Shown one piece after another: positions 23,934-36,895 of a stretch of DNA of 43,266 nt. The stretch is from contig JAQIFP010000029.1 of the NCBI GenBank assembly GCA_030141585.1, positions 7,925 through 51,190 on the forward strand, given 5' to 3'. The stretch is from Ophryocystis elektroscirrha. Lineage: Eukaryota > Apicomplexa > Conoidasida > Neogregarinorida > Ophryocystidae. Every line of letters begins with the position of its first letter. Positions within the stretch are counted from its first letter, which is position 1. The notes below the pieces were generated by a model. The model was given only the letters and a program-made list of their open reading frames with translations, was not told the origin of the DNA and did no database searches. Position numbers and translations under genes: made by a program.

Positions 23934-24315
23934 ATACGATTTTTGCCTATAAGCGGATGCCACTGCTCGTTGAAATTCTCTCAAGCCTTTTTTTGAGCTT
24001 TTCCTCATCGAATCCCTATGTTCCATTTGATCTGCTCCAAATTCGTTTCCGTCATCTGCATACGCAACAGCGTGCATCATTATTAATTTCGAGCTTCCTG
24101 TCATTGTATTTATGGGAGTTGAGTAATAATGATAATCTACGGGATAAAACAAACTGGTTTGATAAAAATCAAATGGCCATGCCGATTTTCTTTCTAAACC
24201 TGTTGCACCACGGCTAGATGCTTTTTCTAAAGCATCTGAAACTTGAGATTCCAAAATTTTCGTACTCTGCCCTAAAATCTATTATACATATTGAATTATT
24301 ATTACGTCTCTCCAT
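23928..24315 (-). CDS. small hypothetical protein with a 10-base first exon
   Basis: The long frame here lacks an ATG start. A 34-base GT..AG intron (24272-24305) links it in phase 1 to a 10-base exon at 24306-24315 that supplies ATG, giving 117 residues starting MERRQSTKILESQ. It contains RGATGLERKSAWPFDFYQ, a Tyr-rich stretch LFYPVDYHYYSTPINTM, then AVAYADDGNEFGADQ and a basic C-terminus (SMRKSSKKGLREFQRAV). There is no signal peptide or membrane helix. Its base composition is strikingly less AT-rich than the flanks, which argues that it is coding. I do not recognise a family. Its stop codon lies immediately beyond the stop of the KH-domain gene on the other strand, so the two coding regions overlap by 6 bases. 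Confidence 0.7.
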
Positions 24316-25134
24316 TTTTTTAAATTGATTTTTAATTAATAAAAAAAATATATCTGCACGTTATAACATGCTATACGAAAAGCAAAAAAAAAAAAAAAAA
24401 CTAAAACATGCATCATAACTTATCTGTTGCATGATATATACAACTTTATGTATATACAACCTAATTATTCTTGTTTAATGCTTACTATTTAATTATATAT
24501 AATTTATATGGAAAAATATTATAGATTAGATAAACAGAATATAATTATTAAAAAACCGACAGTATTCCTATATCAATGTATATATTGTATACATTTTATA
24601 ATATCAATATATAATACTAAGTTTAGTTTATATACAGTGTATATGGATAACTGTAATTCTAGGTTGATGTTTACTGAAAACTTTAAAAAATTAAAACGTA
24701 TAAATATATATAAATTATACATATTTCAATTAAGTAAATTGAATCAGCATGTGTGTATAATATGCATGTTCTCTTGAGTAAAAACTAGAATACTACTGTT
24801 AAAAAAAAAAAAAGAAATGAAGATATTTTTTTTTTTTTATTCTTAGAACAATATAAAGAATTCTCTTTTTATTAGAAATAAGTGTAAGAAATAAAAAAAA
24901 ATGCACGCAATTGACATTGATTATTTTTTTTAATTCTTTTTTTTTTTCTCTTATATAAAAAAAATCGTAGTTTTTATTGTGTGTGCAAGAGCGACAATTA
25001 CATGAAAACGACACACGCATGTTTTAATTGAATTTTTTATTTTATGTTTTTTTAATTTTTTGAAAACCAAGGGAATTAGTTTTCTATTAAAAAGAACCAT
25101 ATATAATCTTATGAGCGCTTATTGAATTTTCAAC
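24316..25134. other. divergent intergenic region, AT-rich
   Basis: About 820 bases between two divergent gene starts, with long A and T runs (for example 24384-24401 and 24819-24839). The open frames here are low-complexity Lys/Ile/Phe/Tyr translations of AT-rich DNA, so I call no gene. Confidence 0.55.
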
Positions 25135-25577
25135 ATGGATATCAAGCAACTTCAATCATGGAACATTTCAAGCGAGACCCCATCTTTCAATAAAAATATT
25201 TCGAGTATATCTACGGGATGTATAGAGACCCCACCTCCCGAACAGCACTCTGGCTACAATTTTCTCATCAATGAGTCAAGTTTAAAAAGTCCGTTAAAAC
25301 ATATTCGCTCTATCTATAAAAATACTGAATGGAAAGAATCTGCCAAATATTTAGAAGGTAATTGATTTTGATTAATATTATTATGGTTGAAATGATTATA
25401 ATTATATAAACTTTTACTAATAAAGTTTTAGCTAAAAAAGATTTTTTTATATTAAATGTTATACTTATTTCACGTCCGTGTATCTTATATTCGTTTATAT
25501 AAAATTGCACAAAACACTTGTATATGTAGCCGTATTATATATAGATATAAATATATATATATAATAAAATATATACG

Positions 25578-25618
<41 letters not shown>

Positions 25619-28204
25619 TTATATATTTGTATCTATACTAGACATACATTTTACATAAAAAATATAATTATCAAAATACATATCTATTTATTTATAATTT
25701 TTACACATATAATTTATTATGCAATTTATGAATATTCATTAATATATAAACAATCTACAATATAAGAACGTAAGAGAATTTTTTTTTTTTCTTTTAATTA
25801 ATAATTCATTTTTATTTAGTTATATTTAAATTGAATAAATAGAATAAAACTAAGAGCTCTTTTGATGTAAATAAGGTTTGTAATATTTGTTTGTACATAA
25901 ACTAATAATTGTGTATATCTTTGTTTAAATAAAAATAAGGTATTTATAGCTAACAAATAAAATGAAGAACAAGTCATGTACTGATATAATGTAGACGAAA
26001 ATACAACGAACGAGGGTTGTTCATTAGAAACAAAAAGTGAAAATTCCGTTAATCTTGTAGCGAATTCAGATGACAATAAGAGTTTATCCAAAAACGATTA
26101 CTGTAATTTAATATAACTATGCAAATTTAAATAGACGAGGGGAATAAACTGTGGAAAAACAAATACATTAAACTTTGTAAAAATCCAGGTTTTGCGCGCC
26201 GTAATTTTGATAATTTATGCCATATATTATTGTCCGCTGTACACGAATTATATGAGGACCAACTACGCCCAACTTTTCCTGAATTAAGAAGACGACTTAG
26301 GAAATACAAGTTGCCCGCTTCAGTGTTGAAAAACTTAGCAGAAAGCTATAAACAAATAGGCAACGATGTTATTGTCGATACTATCAAACAAGAAGTATTA
26401 CTTCGATATAGTAAAGGTAATTTCTTTAGGAGCTTAATTAATATAATAGGGTATGTTATTGACCCCAAAAGTCCTCACGACACTTTTTCCTGCTGCGATT
26501 GGGCTGCATTTCAAAAATATGTCTTAAGCATAATTCAATCAGTACGATTTCAGCTTATGTTAATTTATTGTATATATATCTGTATACATACTTGTGCCTG
26601 CTGTTTTGTACAATATCTCTTTTAAGCATAAGATACATATGTAACTACTTCAATTAAAGAATTTTTGTGATTCAAATGTGCTATTTATATTGTGACTTTA
26701 AGATTACGTGATAGGAACCTTGAATTTTATATTAAGAATAAATTTAATATATTATATATAATAAGTTTATGTGTTATATATACTATAGGTTTCATATTTG
26801 TTATTATAATACAGATATATCAAAATATGACTTACGAGACATATTATGAATGCAGTTTTAATATTATTATGTAATAATTTTATCAATTCTAATTTATTTT
26901 TTATGTAAGTTATATAAAAACAATTAATTTTTCATTATACGTAAAATTTCATTGAATTAATTTGTATTTTATAAATTACTTCTAGAGTACAGATGAACAA
27001 TGCTTGTATACATTTGAGGGAGGACGTTATGGAATGGCGTCAAAAATGTTACAAGATCCACTATTAAAGTCAGAGCGGTTAAGCTCAATGTCAATTGGTT
27101 CTCTTTGTCATCTAATTCAATTGTCTATTGCTTATGGGATAATGCAATACGAAAACAAGTAATTTAAATATACATATACACAAAAAATAGTATACTTCGT
27201 CCTAGAGCAACATGTCTTCGTATTGGTGCCGCATATGCTCTAAGTGATTTAAATGTACGTATCTATATGATTATACTGAATAACGTATAGATTTTGTTTT
27301 TTTTTATGAAATGAGTTTACTTTGCAGATTTATAATGCTTCTTCTAGTGCATTTATGGCATTAGAAAAAGTGAAAGTAGCGCTTAAAAAAATACTTAGGG
27401 AATATCCTCATGCTATGTTATTGTCTCAATTGAAGCTAGCTTTTGAAAATAAGTAAAAATTCTTTAATCAATCACCCTATATATAGATGGTCCACAAGAT
27501 TATGTCAAAGTGTCTTTGGGTATACACGTTTAAGTACTTTGCTTCAAAAAGATGTTTTTAAACCCATTTGTCGCATTCTTATTGATAACTATTCTCGCAT
27601 TTTTATACAATCTGTCGAATTTCCCATTCCTTCCAATATGACAATACTTAACTACGATAACTCCAACGCCCAATTTCTTGTACGTTGCAATAATTCTAAA
27701 TATTTTATAGTACATATTATCAACATATATATATAAAATATTCATATACGACGCAATAATAAGTTGCTAATAAAATAAATAATAAGTAACTTTTTTGAAT
27801 TAGATATTAAAGATATATAATGCACTTTCATTATTTATTGAACAAATGTTTAAACACATTATATTTTATTTTTAAGTAAAAAAGAGAACCTTATTTACCG
27901 CATTATCATTGATATATATATTTAACTTGACTTGCATTATGCTCTAATTAATTTTAAACTACAGTCAGACGAGAGGAGTAGAAGAACAATGTCAATATCG
28001 TTTTCTGAAGAAAGAAGGTGCTGTTGTCGCCCCATTCCATATTTTATATCTTATTATTCATGGCAATCCCAAACATGCAAAAAAATTAATGATCTTGAAA
28101 GATACGATAGTTCCACAATTGAGCTAGGTTTATGTGTAACTACAACTCCCAACATAACATACACTCCTATTGTTAAATCTGTATTATCTTACCTAGATTT
28201 ATAG
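25135..28204 (+). CDS. OST-HTH (LOTUS) protein with OST-HTH-associated domain
   Basis: Nine exons (25135-25357, 25995-26102, 26135-26416, 26450-26541, 26986-27158, 27191-27254, 27328-27452, 27487-27679, 27965-28204) give 499 residues, in frame throughout. The N-terminus (1-110) is Ser/Asn-rich and disordered. The centre has the OST-HTH-associated region: LSAVHELYEDQLRPTFPEL, then VIDPKSPHDTFSCCDWAAFQ and YTFEGGRYGMASKMLQDP. A LOTUS/OST-HTH winged helix follows at about residues 332-385: ALKKILREYPHAMLLSQLKL and RLCQSVFGYTRLSTLLQKD. LOTUS domains bind RNA (often G-quadruplexes) or DEAD-box helicases, and act in germ-cell RNA granules of animals. In Plasmodium a protein with this domain (MD1) helps set male sexual fate. 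A role in sexual-stage mRNA control here is inference. The C-terminus has a Cys cluster (RRCCCRPIPY). Confidence 0.88.
25582..25614. repeat. (TA)n microsatellite
   Basis: About 33 bases of TA repeats inside the 637-base first intron of the OST-HTH gene. Confidence 0.9.
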
Positions 28205-28423
28205 GCCAATTTTATTATTTTCTTAAATTTATTATTACTGGTCACTTATGTATATCCTTTTATCATTTTATGTATGCATAATTGTATGTATATGTGTATA
28301 CACATACACATTTTTGAATTTAGATTTTATTTTTTTCATTATTTTTCTTTACAATTGCTATGCCAATGTGAAAAAACTTTTCTTCAAACAAATTTATTGT
28401 TTAATCAATATTTAATGGATAAA
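28205..28423. other. convergent intergenic spacer
   Basis: 219 AT-rich bases between the stop of the OST-HTH gene (plus) and the stop of the LCCL gene (minus); probably holds both 3' ends. Confidence 0.5.
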
Positions 28424-31267
28424 TCAAGCTGAGATTACTTCTATGAAGTTAAATACTGTTTGTTTTTCGGGAGATTTTAATATGCTCAATCCAAACTGCC
28501 CGAATAAGTTTTCAGAAGTTAAATCTTTTGCATTAGCTATCATAACTGGTTCTTCATCGTTTTTTTCTTTATAAGATGCCCACGCCTAAGAAAAACACAA
28601 TTAATCAGAATGTTTTATTTTATAATATATTTTGTAGTTAAGAAAAAACAATTTGATTTGTTGATTATAAGTACTTAATATTTATATTAAAATAAAGTGC
28701 TGTTATAATTAAAGACAAATTATATTATTTATTATAGGTTTGTTTGAACACTAAATTAATACACGACATTATAAAGCATAATTTCAGATAATTGTTGATT
28801 AGACAAACATAAAAATAAAATTTACTATTAAAAAATTCATAGATTTCATGTTTCCATGATTTTAGCAATAAACCAAACATACATTCATAGATTAATTAAT
28901 TATGCAAACAATTAAACTTGAAATGATAATTTATTTATTTATTAAATTAGTTGACATTTGTATATTTGACTTTAAATTCAATTATGCAGTAATTTTCTTT
29001 TACCTCTATTTTTTGCTCATTAACAATGGCATGAATGTATAATGGTTTATAAAATTGGAATTTAAACGGAATTTGAGATGTCTTCAAAATATATAACCAA
29101 AAACATTATTATTTTACCATAGGAATCATTTCATCTCCAAAAAACTTATATATCCTCCAATAGCCATTTCCTTGCGGATTCGTTACATTAGCATATAAAT
29201 TCAAAAAATTGTTCTTGTCTTTATAAGCAAAAACAAAGCCGCCCACCGTATTGAAATCTAAGAACCATAATATCAAATTAAAGTAGAATTATACCGTTAA
29301 TTGTCATAGTCAAAAATACGTTATAATGGTCACATTTAAATGATTGCAAAACTGATTGAAAATTTAATTTGATATTTGTTATTACGTAATAGTGCCGGAT
29401 TTGAATAGTCATAAAATCCTATTTTGGTTTTGGTTACGTTTGATGAAACGCTATCAACGATAAAATACGATTGAACATTATCGAAGTAGATTTCATTCCA
29501 ATATGCTTGAATAGTTTTATTTGTGCCAATCTAAACAAAAACTTATTAAATTTAAAGAAAACTGACTTTATCAGACGCAAATGAATGACAATTTTCTTCT
29601 GAAGTTTGAGCAAAAATAAATGAACGCAAGTATGTAGCAGATTTTTCCGATTGTATTAAGTTTTTTAATGATGCTGAAAAGTCGTTTTCTTCATCTTGTA
29701 TAACTAATTCAACTTCTCCTCCATTGTCCGTCAAAACACCTTATCAAGACTAATAAATGCTGATTTCATTTTACCTGCATGGATAGCTGCACGGCACACT
29801 GCAGAGTTTGGCGTATATGACACTATCATAAAAAATCTTGTGAAAGATTATTTACTTGATCCATAAACTTTATAGCTGGATTCTTTCGAGCAATTTTCAG
29901 GACATTTAAGTAAAATATGAGTACCAAGTGGCATCTAAAAATTATAAGCTTGAATATGAATCTACATATCAAATATTTTTCTATAGGTAATACACAAACT
30001 TAAAATTATTTAATTGAATAAATTTACCGTCATAGCAAACGACGCGGTTGAACTACAATTCATTATTTTTGGCGGCATAGCTTCAGAAAGTAAAAATGAT
30101 TTTTCACGAGCAGTTGATAAAGGTTGTGACTCAATATTGTTTTTCCCCAATACGCCATCATAATTGGACAACCCATTACCTAGCGTAACCAAAACCTGAT
30201 TAACATTATATCAATATGAGTCTACTATTCCTCCTTCGTTTTGGAAATCTAAAAAAATATTATATATATGAAAGACAAATTTTACATCCTTCAAGAATAG
30301 CTGCCATGCAAATAGAGCTTTCAGGGGCGTAAATCTATAGTTTCTGATACATAAACATCCATTACTTTATATCCATAGACAGGAATTTTTTTATTTATAC
30401 ATCCACTTGGACAAATAACACGAAATGTCTGTAAAAAAACTGTTATCCATTATATAAAATTACATCTCCTGCGGCGCCATTAAAGTTTTCTGAAAGAGCA
30501 GTTTCTTCACAGCTTATTTTAGACGATGGACGAACAATTGTGTGTTTTTGTACAACGTCGTCAGTGATTTTAGTTTCTGCTTCTTCACAAGGAATACATT
30601 GTGTTAAGCAAAGTCTTCCGTCAACCTGGTTGTTAGTTTGTATGAATTGAACCATACTGTATATCGTTTTCTTATTTTTTCTACTGGCACAAATCTAGGG
30701 CAAAATTCAATAGGTTTTTCGCTTTTTTGAAATTCTGCAACCACTTGATCAGGAGATAGAATATAGTCGAATATTCTGACGAAGCTGATGTCACCGTCAA
30801 AATACTTGAAGAAAACAATTTCAATTATAATGCGTTTACCTCAGCGTCTAAATCAGAATTTTTTCCCACAACTAAACTTGTTTTGAATTGGAAATTAAAA
30901 TCTGTTTTGGAAGTTGCTGATAATTTTCCATCGACATAAATTGAAGCTATGTTTGGATCTGCTGAATAAGTAATCACCGCAGAAAACCATTTGTTAAGCC
31001 GGGGTTGAAATTTGGAATTGACATTACTTTTGCTACAAATCTACACTCTGATAAATAAAATCATTTAAATACTTGTTCAAATACTAATTCATTAGAAGGA
31101 GATATTGCAATATTAAATCCATTACAATCTGTATAAGCGACAACTGTTCTCCAAAACCCTTGCGAACCTACATATAGAGCATTTATATACATTTTGATAC
31201 TTAGTATACAGGTAACGTTTCACATAATTTGAAAAGTATAAAAAACTAAATGTTTTTTGAGTAACTG

Positions 31268-31301
<34 letters not shown>

Positions 31302-34300
31302 CACTTATAACTAATTAAAAATGTTTATTTATAAACTATAAACTGTGTAGTAACTTTTATTTTACCTTTTACTTGAGCTCTGAACGAAACACTAAAATCT
31401 CTCAAACTAGATAATCGATCAGCATTTGGAAAAGTTCTAATAAAATAGTTTCTTTTTTTTCATTACTCTGTATCAACAAAATCAAATGGTCTTTTTTTGA
31501 AAGTTTGTTGAGCTAATAAAAAAAAGTTACATTATAAAATATACCTTGAGCACACCACATAAATAAAGGAGGTAAAATTGAACTAGCTACATTTTTTTCA
31601 GGCTTTGGATTAGATTTTAATTGCTGATACATTTCCACGCCATGATATATTTCATTTGTTGCTATCAAGCTTTTAACAGAAGATGAAACAACAGCAGTTA
31701 AAACTAAACAGAATCAGATGTTAAAACTTACATACATGCAAAATTTGTTTTATCTCCTTTGGTAGAATTTACTCCATTTTGAAAGAAAGCTACTATATAA
31801 AAAATTTTTTGGTTCTTACATATATATAAATCTTGACCATATGTTTTGATTACGGTAACAGAACCCCCAGATTTAGGTATCACTCCAGCATGGCTAATTG
31901 ATTTATAATCAAAATTTAAATTACATAGCGGATCTGCAAACCGCAGAGTCGTCTGTATAGATGTATAGTCCTTTGACTTCTGATATATATTATAAATATT
32001 AAAGTAAAGCTATACCAGCTGTATCATCTAGGCAATTATCAGGACATTTAACTGAATTTCACATTATACCGAATCGTGCATACCGAAAAATGAAGAACCA
32101 ATTTCTTTTTGAAAACCGGGAATTTGTGATGGTTTGTCTCCACATTGAAGAGGTATCTACGTTTTCATAGAATCTAACGAATGAGTTACAAAAGGATCGA
32201 AAGGTTTCATAGATAAATGAGGTTTTTCTTCTACCGAATATATGCCTACGCCAGAAGGATCACCATTTCCTTCGCACCCAACAACAATATCTAAGTAATT
32301 AGTAATTTTTATAAGCTTATCACCCTCTTCATGAACACTAAAACATATTATTTATATGAGTTTCAATTACCAATATATATCATCTCCCGTTTCGTGATTA
32401 CAAGACCGTACTGAGGTTTCTGAACCATCACATGCCTGAAATATGTTCAAAAGTATATTAAAATACAAGGTTAATCGCATTAATTTTTTGCATGACGTGG
32501 CCACAATAATTTACTCCTTGAACATCAGAACAATCAAAATTAGAGTAGCCTCCATTTTTAACATGCGAATAGCCAAGCTCTTTACAAACTACACTTTCCG
32601 ATTCTTTCGAAAACTTGTCATTGCATACTATGTAATTTTATCATTATATGACGTCAATTACCAGTTCCCCATCCGTTAAAATAATACTCGAGTCTTCCAA
32701 TGCCTGTGAATAATTAAAATATTTAGTCGAAATTAGTAAAAAAGAATTTTAGTAAAAAACTTTCAAACTCAAATCAAAACATTTTTGATACTAAATAATA
32801 AAGAGTTACCTACAATTAGTTCATTTTAATGCTAAATATAGTATATAGAATATTCAATTTTTTCTTCTACATGAAGTTGAAATTTCATACACTTTCTATA
32901 TATTAATTAAGTTGTTGAATTGATTGAATTCTGTGTTTACAATGAAACTATGGTGTTATGTAAAATACATAGACAACATGATGTTTCTAATTAAAGACGA
33001 ATGACGTATGATGTGTTATTTCAAATAATAAGATCATAAAATATAGCTATACCATGTAATGATGGTGCTCCATTAGGTTCTACTATTCTTATTGTTCCTG
33101 TAGGCGGTCTAAGATTGTATTAACTCTGATATATTTACTCTCTATCTGGTGGAAAATTTGTGCATTGAACAGCTACGTCAAATGTATGGTCTGAACACAG
33201 TGCTGGAGGTTCTTCATACGTGCAATCTAGAATTGATGTTTCTGACTAAATAAATAATAATAAACAAATTTTATTTTACCCCTGTGCATTGAATTGCTGC
33301 AACTGCGGTGTGGTATCCCTACTTAGTATTAAAATTTAGTTTTCCCTTACAGTTAAAGCACACCCGTTAGCACCTTTTATTGAACCGCAACCTGAAGGTG
33401 CTATAAAACCATGTAAAAATCCTAGTTCCTAATACTGAAATGTTTAATTTCAAGTTTACTTGGCAAGCTAAACGAGCGGCTTTTTCATTAAAATCTCCTT
33501 GCTCCCCTTTTTTACTGGTAAAAAATAATTTATGTGTGTGAAATACCAGACAGCTCCCCACTTTCCGTTTTTACGAATTTCCAATCTTCCAACTGCAGCA
33601 AGATTATTCCACGGGTCTACCAAGCGTATATCTTTATCAATTTTGTCGTTAGAATAACTCTATTTCAATTTGTTGTATTTTTGATATTACTAAATAGGAG
33701 TAAAATGAATATATTGACTTGCTCGGATTTAGCTGATATTCTCGGCTCTTTATTTCTAAAGTACGTTAGATAAAAATAGTAGTTTGCCTGTCAAATTTTG
33801 AGATGCTTCATAATAATTTGGTATAGCGTTTGTCAATGTAAGTACAATGTTTCCTCCTGAAGGCGTCAAGACATTGTCCAGAACTGCGGATTGACAAATT
33901 GATGATATGCTAGCTTAAGTAAAATGAATAAAGTAAACTGTCTTACGATGTATTCCGCTTCCGTATACAACAGCAAATGCATTGTGGTCACAATTAGCTG
34001 GACATCGTACATTAACTATTTGAGGATTATCAAAATTTCTGTGAAGAAATACAACTTTATAACTCAATTTAAAAAAATCAGAGAATTCAAATAATAATCT
34101 AATTAATGAAAAACCTAAATACTAACTCACAATAAATAACACTAGCAAATATATTTTGATGATTTCCCAGTAATAATATAGTAAGCATAAATCTACTTGT
34201 AAAGATGAACGTAAACTTTATTATGTAATTTTTCTCAATACTATAAAGATTAATTACTTTTGAATAAATGATATAAATTAAATAACAATACAAATCAGAT

Positions 34301-36433
34301 CAGTTATTAATCGTTACGGTTTGATTGCTCATTTCTGTTCATGATGGAATTAATACTTATGTATAGAAATTAACTGACATAACTATTCTAATTTGTATAT
34401 TTATACAAACATAAAATATTTCCACAACAATACTATATAATTGATACGTATATTAATAAAATATTTAATTAAAATACCCAGCGAAAATGTCGATAGCTCG
34501 TGTAAAGCATTCCAAATCAATTAAAGGACCATCCATGACGTTTTTGTCATTTAAATCAACCGTAACTTCAAGATCGTAAGGTCTAATTACTACGTTATTT
34601 TTTTAATTATTACACTCCAATCCATCTTCTCACATCAAAATGTGTTGATCTTCCATCATCGCTCTTAGAACGTATTTTTAAAGTTTAAATGTTCTTACAC
34701 GTATTGTAACAAATTGACAATACCATGGATCGTTCTCTATATACAATTTACATGAGTGATTAATACGTCTCTTACGTTATTAATATGTTCATATTATTGA
34801 GTATCATAAAAAAGAATAAATATATAAAGAAATTATATCAAGTAACTCAATTATCCTCATTTTTAAAGTTTATTTATATTTATATTTATCTGGTATTATA
34901 GTTATGATAGTTTAAAGTAGTTTTAAGAAACATGAAATATTTCTAGTACAAATATGTAATATACACGGAGTGTTTTACTAATATTACCTGCTATGGTTTT
35001 AAGGGTTATGGATGTTACGGAACTATTCAAATTACTTAAACTAAAAATAATTACCCAACGTCAGCTCCTCTCAATGAAACTACGTCCTTAGAAAGCATAA
35101 CTCAATTATAAAGCTTATATTACTTGTGATCCAGAGTTAATATTTTGCTTCAAAAACTTGAACCCGGTATCTTCTACATCTCCTCTTAAGTTTATTTCAA
35201 CAATTCCCTTTGTTCCAGCTAAAATATATTTGATTTGATTTTTTTAAAAACCGTTTTCATCATTTCCCGTTTGTAATGATATAGTATAAATTTTGTTTCC
35301 AGTTCTTGAGTATGTCTTGACAAAAACCGTACAATATTAAATCGTTAAAATAAATTCATTAGGATTCATAGAATAAATGATTTTGTTAATTTTTAGCATG
35401 AAGATATACATCCATATTCCATATATATAATGCGTACGTATATAATAAGCGGCACGTTATTATTACAGTTAAAGCAATTAATTATTTATATATTGATTAA
35501 TTATAGAAGGATGCATTTTTACAGTTAGATTTGCTATAATTAAACGCTTCAATTAATAAATAGAAATATGTAATAAATGTGCAAATGGTTAAAAAATTTG
35601 ATAACATTGAAAAAGTCGATTACTTTAAACTGAGTAAACAATTAGTGCAATAAAATTAGAATTTGGTTTGTATTTATTTACTATTTTAAGTTGAGCTCTA
35701 GTGATAGTGTACGCAAACAGATTCTTCTGTTTTTCGTATACCAACCTGTCTGCACTATATGAGTGCTTAATAGGTTGTCTATTATAATTGCATAAGCCAT
35801 AATTTATTTTATAACCAATTTGGATATAAATATGTTTACACGCACAGTACATTAAATATGCTTGAACGCTCTATTCTGTAATAGTCTATTACTATATGGT
35901 TAAATGAAAAACAAATTTCATGATATCTCACTACTTACATGGCTTGGATTTTGATAGTTAAGGTATCCGTTGCAATCGAAAACCCACCATAGAAAATCCC
36001 GTCGCAAAAATATTTTTTGGCATTTCCAGCTTGAGTCATCTCTTAATTCAAGAATTAGCATATATGAAAATTACTTGCTATTAAAAGTAACGTTAACCTC
36101 TTTTGGATCTCCTATATCAGATTGTAAAGAGGTCTGTCGTCTTATGGTTCCATTATTTTTTGTTGCTAGTATTATAGGCTTAGTCTGACCTATAATCAAG
36201 ATATAGAAATTAAGATCTATACCGAATTCCCCCACTATCTTTATGTCGACATCAGCTTGCGACGTAAATTGGTCATTTATAACTGGAATCACTTCGACAT
36301 AATATGGTACGTTGCTTTCTGATAATGGACGACATTCAGCAACTTTTGGTAAGCCTAATGTTGAAGCAGCTTCACATAATTCTTTGGCATAGCTCAGAGA
36401 TATAAACGTTTGGAATAAATACTGAAATATCAT
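28424..36433 (-). CDS. CCp3/LAP1-type secreted LCCL-lectin scavenger-receptor protein
   Basis: One very intron-rich gene of more than 30 exons; the first are 36075-36433, 35939-36041, 35252-35315, 35124-35218 and 35055-35086. It starts at ATG 36433, giving signal peptide MIFQYLFQTFISLSYA. Domains in order: two PLAT/LH2 (WKCQKIFLRRDFLWWVFDC; INLRGDVEDTGFKFL, WYCQFVTIR), to about 34490; LCCL (NVRCPANCDHNAFAVVYGSG) 33790-34045; two SRCR (IRLVDPWNN...GRLEIRKNGKWGAVC; GRLEYYFNGWGTVCNDKFSK) 32380-33660; LCCL (KCPDNCLDD, GVIPKSGGSVTV) 31800-32160; pentraxin/LamG (AVITYSADPNIASIYVDG) 30690-31640; two LCCL (VICPSGCINKKIPVYGY; LLKCPENCSKESSYKVYGS) 29560-30650; and a ConA-like C-terminus (GGFVFAYKDKNNFLNLYANV) ending EVISA. 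This order matches CCp3 (PbSR/LAP1, SLAP), a secreted protein of sexual and mosquito-stage Plasmodium needed for crystalloid formation and sporozoite development. The junction between 35055 and about 34735 and several later borders are unresolved. Confidence 0.85.
31270..31301. repeat. (TA)n microsatellite
   Basis: About 30 bases of TA repeats in an intron splitting the pentraxin/LamG region of the CCp3-like gene. Confidence 0.9.
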
Positions 36434-36618
36434 AATTTTAATGATTTTATATTGCGAGTTCAATCAGTTAATTCGTAAATTAAATAACTTCATGTTCATA
36501 TAATAAATAATTAGTTTTTACAGCTCCCGTATTACACTAGCAGCTAAAATTAAAAAAAAAAATTAATTATAAGTAAAGTAAATTTTTAACGTAGTATTAT
36601 TGTACAGAGTCATCGGAT
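36434..36618. other. short intergenic stretch
   Basis: About 185 bases between the CCp3-like gene start and the small minus-strand frame at 36619. AT-rich; no element assigned. Confidence 0.45.
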
Positions 36619-36768
36619 TTAATCTGTTTCGATAACTGGAACACCTTTCAGTCTATTTTTTGGCTGAACTCCTCCATATAATATAAAGATTACAGCAATA
36701 GCAATAAGAGGTAATGTGGCAAAAGTAAACTTGATTATATTAATCAAAAAAGTGAACATGAAATGCAT
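36619..36768 (-). CDS. possible 49-residue single-pass membrane protein
   Basis: A short open frame from ATG 36768 to the stop at 36619-36621. It encodes a 49-residue protein beginning MHFMFTFLINIIK, with one hydrophobic segment (FTFATLPLIAIAVIFILYGG) and a short polar end (QPKNRLKGVPVIETD). The second Met at residue 4 could also start translation. The frame stays open upstream for at least 13 codons, so a spliced 5' exon is possible. The less AT-rich, non-repetitive coding part stands out from its surroundings. The size and layout (one helix, basic tail) resemble small subunits of ER or mitochondrial membrane complexes, but I recognise no family. Confidence 0.45.
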   Translation of the reverse strand: MHFMFTFLINIIKFTFATLPLIAIAVIFILYGGVQPKNRLKGVPVIETD

Positions 36769-36852
36769 AATCCAAATTAGGTCCAGTACTAAATTCAGTT
36801 GAACTTGTTAAATTTATTTTAAAAGTTAATCAAACTATTCTGTTAAATTGTT

Positions 36853-36895
<43 letters not shown>

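Noticed and set aside
24508..25020. Open frames of 89 (plus) and 73 (minus) residues
   Set aside because: Translations consist of Ile, Tyr, Lys and Phe runs typical of AT-rich non-coding DNA; no splice partners fit.
25456..25641. Plus-strand frame of 61 residues ending in a YIYIYI run
   Set aside because: It is a translation of a TA microsatellite within an intron of the OST-HTH gene.
25816..26091. Minus-strand frame of 91 residues
   Set aside because: The plus strand holds a supported exon (25995-26102) of the OST-HTH gene in the same place; the minus frame is its shadow plus intron.
35625..35852. Minus-strand frame of 75 residues inside the CCp3-like gene
   Set aside because: It lies in the proposed 623-base intron (35316-35938) and has no LCCL, PLAT or SRCR features. 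An extra exon there cannot be fully excluded.
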